Assembly: GCF_014656415.1 (NCBI RefSeq)
Contig: NZ_BNCJ01000002.1
Location: 402,213-466,212 of the forward strand
DNA: 64,000 nucleotides
Direction of reading: 5' to 3'
DNA from: Seohaeicola zhoushanensis
GTDB lineage: Bacteria; Pseudomonadota; Alphaproteobacteria; Rhodobacterales; Rhodobacteraceae
In this document: positions 61,742-64,000 of the stretch, in pieces
How positions within the stretch are numbered: the first letter of the stretch is position 1
Layout of the letters: each line of letters starts with the position of its first letter
Notes under the pieces: model-generated
Database searches by the model: none
What the model was told of the DNA's origin: nothing
The model's input: the letters and a program-made list of their open reading frames with translations, nothing else
Position numbers and translations under genes: made by a program

Positions 61742-62869
61742 TCAGCTGGTCGAGCCGAGGACGCCCTCGACCAGGTAGCCCATGCTTTCGAGGGCGACAT
61801 CGGTTTCGACGAAGGCCTGGCCATCGGCGGCGATCACATTGCCCTTGTTGTCCTTGAGCGGGCCCTTGATGGCGGCGAAACCGCCGGCCATGATCTCGGC
61901 CTTGACCGCCTCGAACTGCTTGCGGGCCGCGTCCGAGTTGGCGGGTCCGAGCGGGCTCATCTTGATGAAGCCGTCGGCCAGGCCGCCGCGCACGAAGTTC
62001 GGGATCGCCTCGCCGGCGATGGTCTTCCTGACCATGTCGGTATAGACGGCAGCCCAGTTCCATTCCGCGCCCGTCAGATACTTGTCGCCCGCCAGCGGCG
62101 ACTGGTCGGCGTGATAGCCGCAGACGAAGGCGCCGCGCGACACCGCGGTCTCGCAGACCACCTTCGGCCCGTCGACGTGGCAGGTGATGACGTCGCAGCC
62201 CTGGTCGGCCAGCGCATTCGTCGCCTCGGCCTCCTTCACTGCCAGCGACCATTCGCCGGTGAAGATCACCTGGCAGGTGATCCCCGGATCGACTGCCCGC
62301 GCGCCGAGCAGGAAGGAGTTGATGTTGTTCAGCACCTGCGGGATCGGCTTGGCGGCGACAAAGCCGATCTTCTTCGACTTGGTGGCGTGGCCCGCCGCGA
62401 TGCCGTTCAGATACTGCCCCATCCCGATATAGCCGAAGTAGGAGCCGGCGTTGGTCGGGTTCCCCTCGGACCAGAGCCCGCCGCAATGCTCGAAGCGCAC
62501 CTCGGGGTTCTTCGGGGCGAGTTCCAGGATATGCGGGTTGAAGTAGCCGAAGGAGGTCGGGAAGAGCAGGCTCGCGCCGTCGAAGTTGATCATCGAGAGC
62601 ATGGTGTTCTGCACGTCCTGGCTCTCGGGGACGTTCTCTTCCTCGAGGACGGTCACGCCCTCCATCGACTTCACAGCCGCAGCACCTTCGGCGTGGGACT
62701 GGTTGTAGCCGAAGTCATCCTTCGGGCCGACGTAGATGAAGCCGACGGTCAGCGGCGTCGCGGCGCGCGCGGCGCCCGGTTGCCACAGGCTTCCCGTGGC
62801 CGCCGCTCCAAGCGCGGCCGAGGCGGTTCCGAGGAAGCGGCGTCGGTTCGGTCTTGTTAAATTGCTCAT
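61742..62869 (-). CDS. BMP-family (PnrA-like) substrate-binding protein
   Basis: 375 residues. A twin-arginine-like leader (RPNRRRFLGTASAALGAAATGSLWQPGAARA) suggests Tat export. Mature part: LTVGFIYVGPKDDFGYNQSHAEGAAAV and FVAAKPIPQVLNNINSFLLGARAVDPGITCQVIFTGEWS are typical of the BMP/PnrA family, which bind purine nucleosides in characterised cases; other members bind different heterocycles. ATG 62869 gives the normal leader. First gene of the leftward operon; the LysR box lies 114-131 bp upstream. Confidence 0.9.
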   Translation of the reverse strand: MSNLTRPNRRRFLGTASAALGAAATGSLWQPGAARAATPLTVGFIYVGPKDDFGYNQSHAEGAAAVKSMEGVTVLEEENVPESQDVQNTMLSMINFDGASLLFPTSFGYFNPHILELAPKNPEVRFEHCGGLWSEGNPTNAGSYFGYIGMGQYLNGIAAGHATKSKKIGFVAAKPIPQVLNNINSFLLGARAVDPGITCQVIFTGEWSLAVKEAEATNALADQGCDVITCHVDGPKVVCETAVSRGAFVCGYHADQSPLAGDKYLTGAEWNWAAVYTDMVRKTIAGEAIPNFVRGGLADGFIKMSPLGPANSDAARKQFEAVKAEIMAGGFAAIKGPLKDNKGNVIAADGQAFVETDVALESMGYLVEGVLGSTS

Positions 62870-62982
62870 GTTCGGGCTCCAGCAGTTCGTCAAGGACCGG
62901 CACGCAACCGGCATGAAGAGGTTGGTGCCTCGCAGGTTAGGCGAGTCGAGCGCTGATGACGTCTGCTAAATTTTCGGCAAAC

Positions 62983-63000
62983 CGATGCAAAAAATGCACC
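62983..63000. promoter_or_regulatory. Putative LysR-type operator upstream of the BMP importer operon
   Basis: CGATGCAAAAAATGCACC; its core TGCA-N5-TGCA fits the LysR T-N11-A rule exactly. The reverse complement of the same 18 bases occurs at 63939-63956 upstream of the LysR gene. Confidence 0.8.
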
Positions 63001-63014
63001 GGTCGGTTCGGGGG

Positions 63015-63914
63015 CTACTTGTAGCCTTCGAGAACCCGCGCCAGCGCCTGGGCAAAGCGCGCCGAGGCCACCGGCAGGGTGCGCCCGCGCATTTGCCCGA
63101 GGTAGAGCGTGCCGGGCGCGCAGTCGCGCGCAGAGAGCGGGCGGTGGATCAGCCCGCTCGCGCTCTCCTCGCGCAGGCCGATGGGAATCTGGAAGGCGAT
63201 GGCCGCCTTCTCGTGCCGGACGTAGTGGCGCATGAAGTCGAAGCTGTCGGACTCGGCAACCGGGCGGATCGACCGGGTGCCCTTGGCGACGGCCATGTCG
63301 AGCAGGGCGCGGACGCCGTATTGCTCGGTCGGCGCGAGATGCGGGAAGTCGAGGCAATCCCGTAGCCGCAGCTCGGCCTTGCGGGCGAGCGGGTGGTCGG
63401 TCTGCATCAGCACGTGGATCGGTTGCGGCACCGCGATCAGCACCTCCATGTCGACCAGGTGCACCGGCTCGAACACCAGCGCGAGGTCGCTGCTGAAGGT
63501 GGCGAGGTCCTGCTCGGCCGCGGCGCGGTCGCGGATGTTCACCGAGAAGGTGACGCCGGGGTGATCGCGCCGATAGGCGGCGATCTGGGCCGGCAGGAAA
63601 TAAGGGCTGAGCGCCTGCGAGCAGGCCACCGAGACATGGCCGCGCCGCTCGCCCGAGAGGTCGGCGACCTGGCTCTGCACCCGCCGCAGGTCGGAAGCCT
63701 GGGCGCGGAAGTGCTGCACCAGCAACTCGCCCGCCGGGTTCAGCCGCACGCCGCGCGGCAGCCGCTCGAAGATCTCGGCGCCGAATTCCTCCTCGAACCT
63801 CTGGATCCGCCGGTTCAGCGCCGAGGCGGTGATGTTCATGTCATCCGCCGCCTTGCGGATCGACCCGGCGCGCATGACGGATTCGATGAAGCGGAAGGTC
63901 TGGAGATGTTTCAT
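63015..63914 (-). CDS. LysR-family transcriptional regulator
   Basis: 299 residues. N-terminal helix-turn-helix: LQTFRFIESVMRAGSIRKAADDMNITASALNRRIQRFEEEFGAEIFERLPRGVRLNPAGELL. The rest is the LysR effector-binding domain (GHVSVACSQALSPYFLPAQIAAYRRDHPGVTFSVNIRD). Same strand as and directly upstream of the importer operon (145 bp from its stop to the next start), in contrast to the usual divergent layout. The shared 18-bp box in front of both suggests control of both. Confidence 0.92.
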   Translation of the reverse strand: MKHLQTFRFIESVMRAGSIRKAADDMNITASALNRRIQRFEEEFGAEIFERLPRGVRLNPAGELLVQHFRAQASDLRRVQSQVADLSGERRGHVSVACSQALSPYFLPAQIAAYRRDHPGVTFSVNIRDRAAAEQDLATFSSDLALVFEPVHLVDMEVLIAVPQPIHVLMQTDHPLARKAELRLRDCLDFPHLAPTEQYGVRALLDMAVAKGTRSIRPVAESDSFDFMRHYVRHEKAAIAFQIPIGLREESASGLIHRPLSARDCAPGTLYLGQMRGRTLPVASARFAQALARVLEGYK

Positions 63915-63938
63915 GGGGCGCTCCGTGCCGGGCTGGGT

Positions 63939-63956
63939 GGTGCATTTTTTGCATCG
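63939..63956. promoter_or_regulatory. Putative LysR-type operator upstream of the LysR gene
   Basis: Reverse complement of the 18-bp box at 62983-63000 without mismatch, 25-42 bp before the LysR start codon. Placement fits negative autoregulation. Confidence 0.8.
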
Positions 63957-64000
63957 CTTTTGTGAATTATTAGCATTTGCCTTCCGCGCCGCAACGCAAG

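Noticed and set aside
1-64000. Prophage, insertion sequence, integron or defence island
   Set aside because: No integrase, transposase, phage structural, restriction or Cas gene could be recognised, and gene content is of ordinary chromosomal type throughout.

Overview
The window is high-GC DNA from an alphaproteobacterium, most likely a Rhodobacteraceae member (roseobacter/Paracoccus/Rhodobacter-like). The assignment rests on gene content and order: tol-pal-cpoB-tilS-ftsH, an rpoE-chrR sigma/anti-sigma pair divergent from the Rhodobacter-type sigma-E operon, xsc with a MocR-type TauR regulator, and soeABC. Genes are densely packed with many 1-4 nt start/stop overlaps. No transposase, integrase, tRNA, rRNA or CRISPR was recognised.

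Layout. 0-6.4 kb: the 3' part of an OmpA-domain gene, then mixed housekeeping and unknown genes (aldo/keto reductase, VOC protein, dienelactone hydrolase-like enzyme, membrane retropepsin, MarC, an unknown, thpR). 6.4-15.3 kb: ybgC-tolQRAB-pal-cpoB-tilS-ftsH, all on the + strand. 15.4-20.1 kb: tam, a Tat-exported metallo-beta-lactamase-fold protein, recO and an unusual EF-G-like protein. 20.3-23.9 kb: racemase-like enzyme and dadA, divergent from a class III aminotransferase. This module is bounded on each side by the same roughly 130-bp dispersed element, each time lying between convergent genes.

24.0-35.8 kb is a sulfonate module. TauR likely controls xsc, which makes acetyl phosphate and sulfite from sulfoacetaldehyde. 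Acetyl phosphate is taken by Pta (acetyl-CoA) or AckA (ATP plus acetate). A local citrate synthase could draw off acetyl-CoA. Sulfite can be exported by a TauE/TSUP protein or oxidised by the cytoplasmic-type SoeABC. CTGGACTTAG-type boxes precede tauR and xsc. No taurine importer or taurine-nitrogen-removing enzyme is recognisable here, so the substrate-specific genes must lie elsewhere.

36-43.3 kb: a coiled-coil/methyltransferase-like protein, DUF3775, and a five-gene operon (FAD oxidoreductase, DUF1365, MFS, DUF3833, SDR) divergent from rpoE-chrR, with a matched pair of sigma-E-like promoters between them. chrR is followed by a four-unit tandem repeat array (43.3-44.0 kb) that carries copies of the chrR 3' end. 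44-50.1 kb: rmuC-mutL, a methyltransferase and a BisC-like molybdoenzyme.

50.2-63.9 kb: two import/catabolism loci. One couples a nucleoside hydrolase to a ribose-type ABC importer and an FGGY kinase, with a MarR regulator and a clear inverted-repeat operator. The other is a BMP-type (nucleoside-class) ABC importer with two isochorismatase-fold hydrolases, a cupin and a LysR regulator. The same 18-bp box lies upstream of the importer operon and of the LysR gene.
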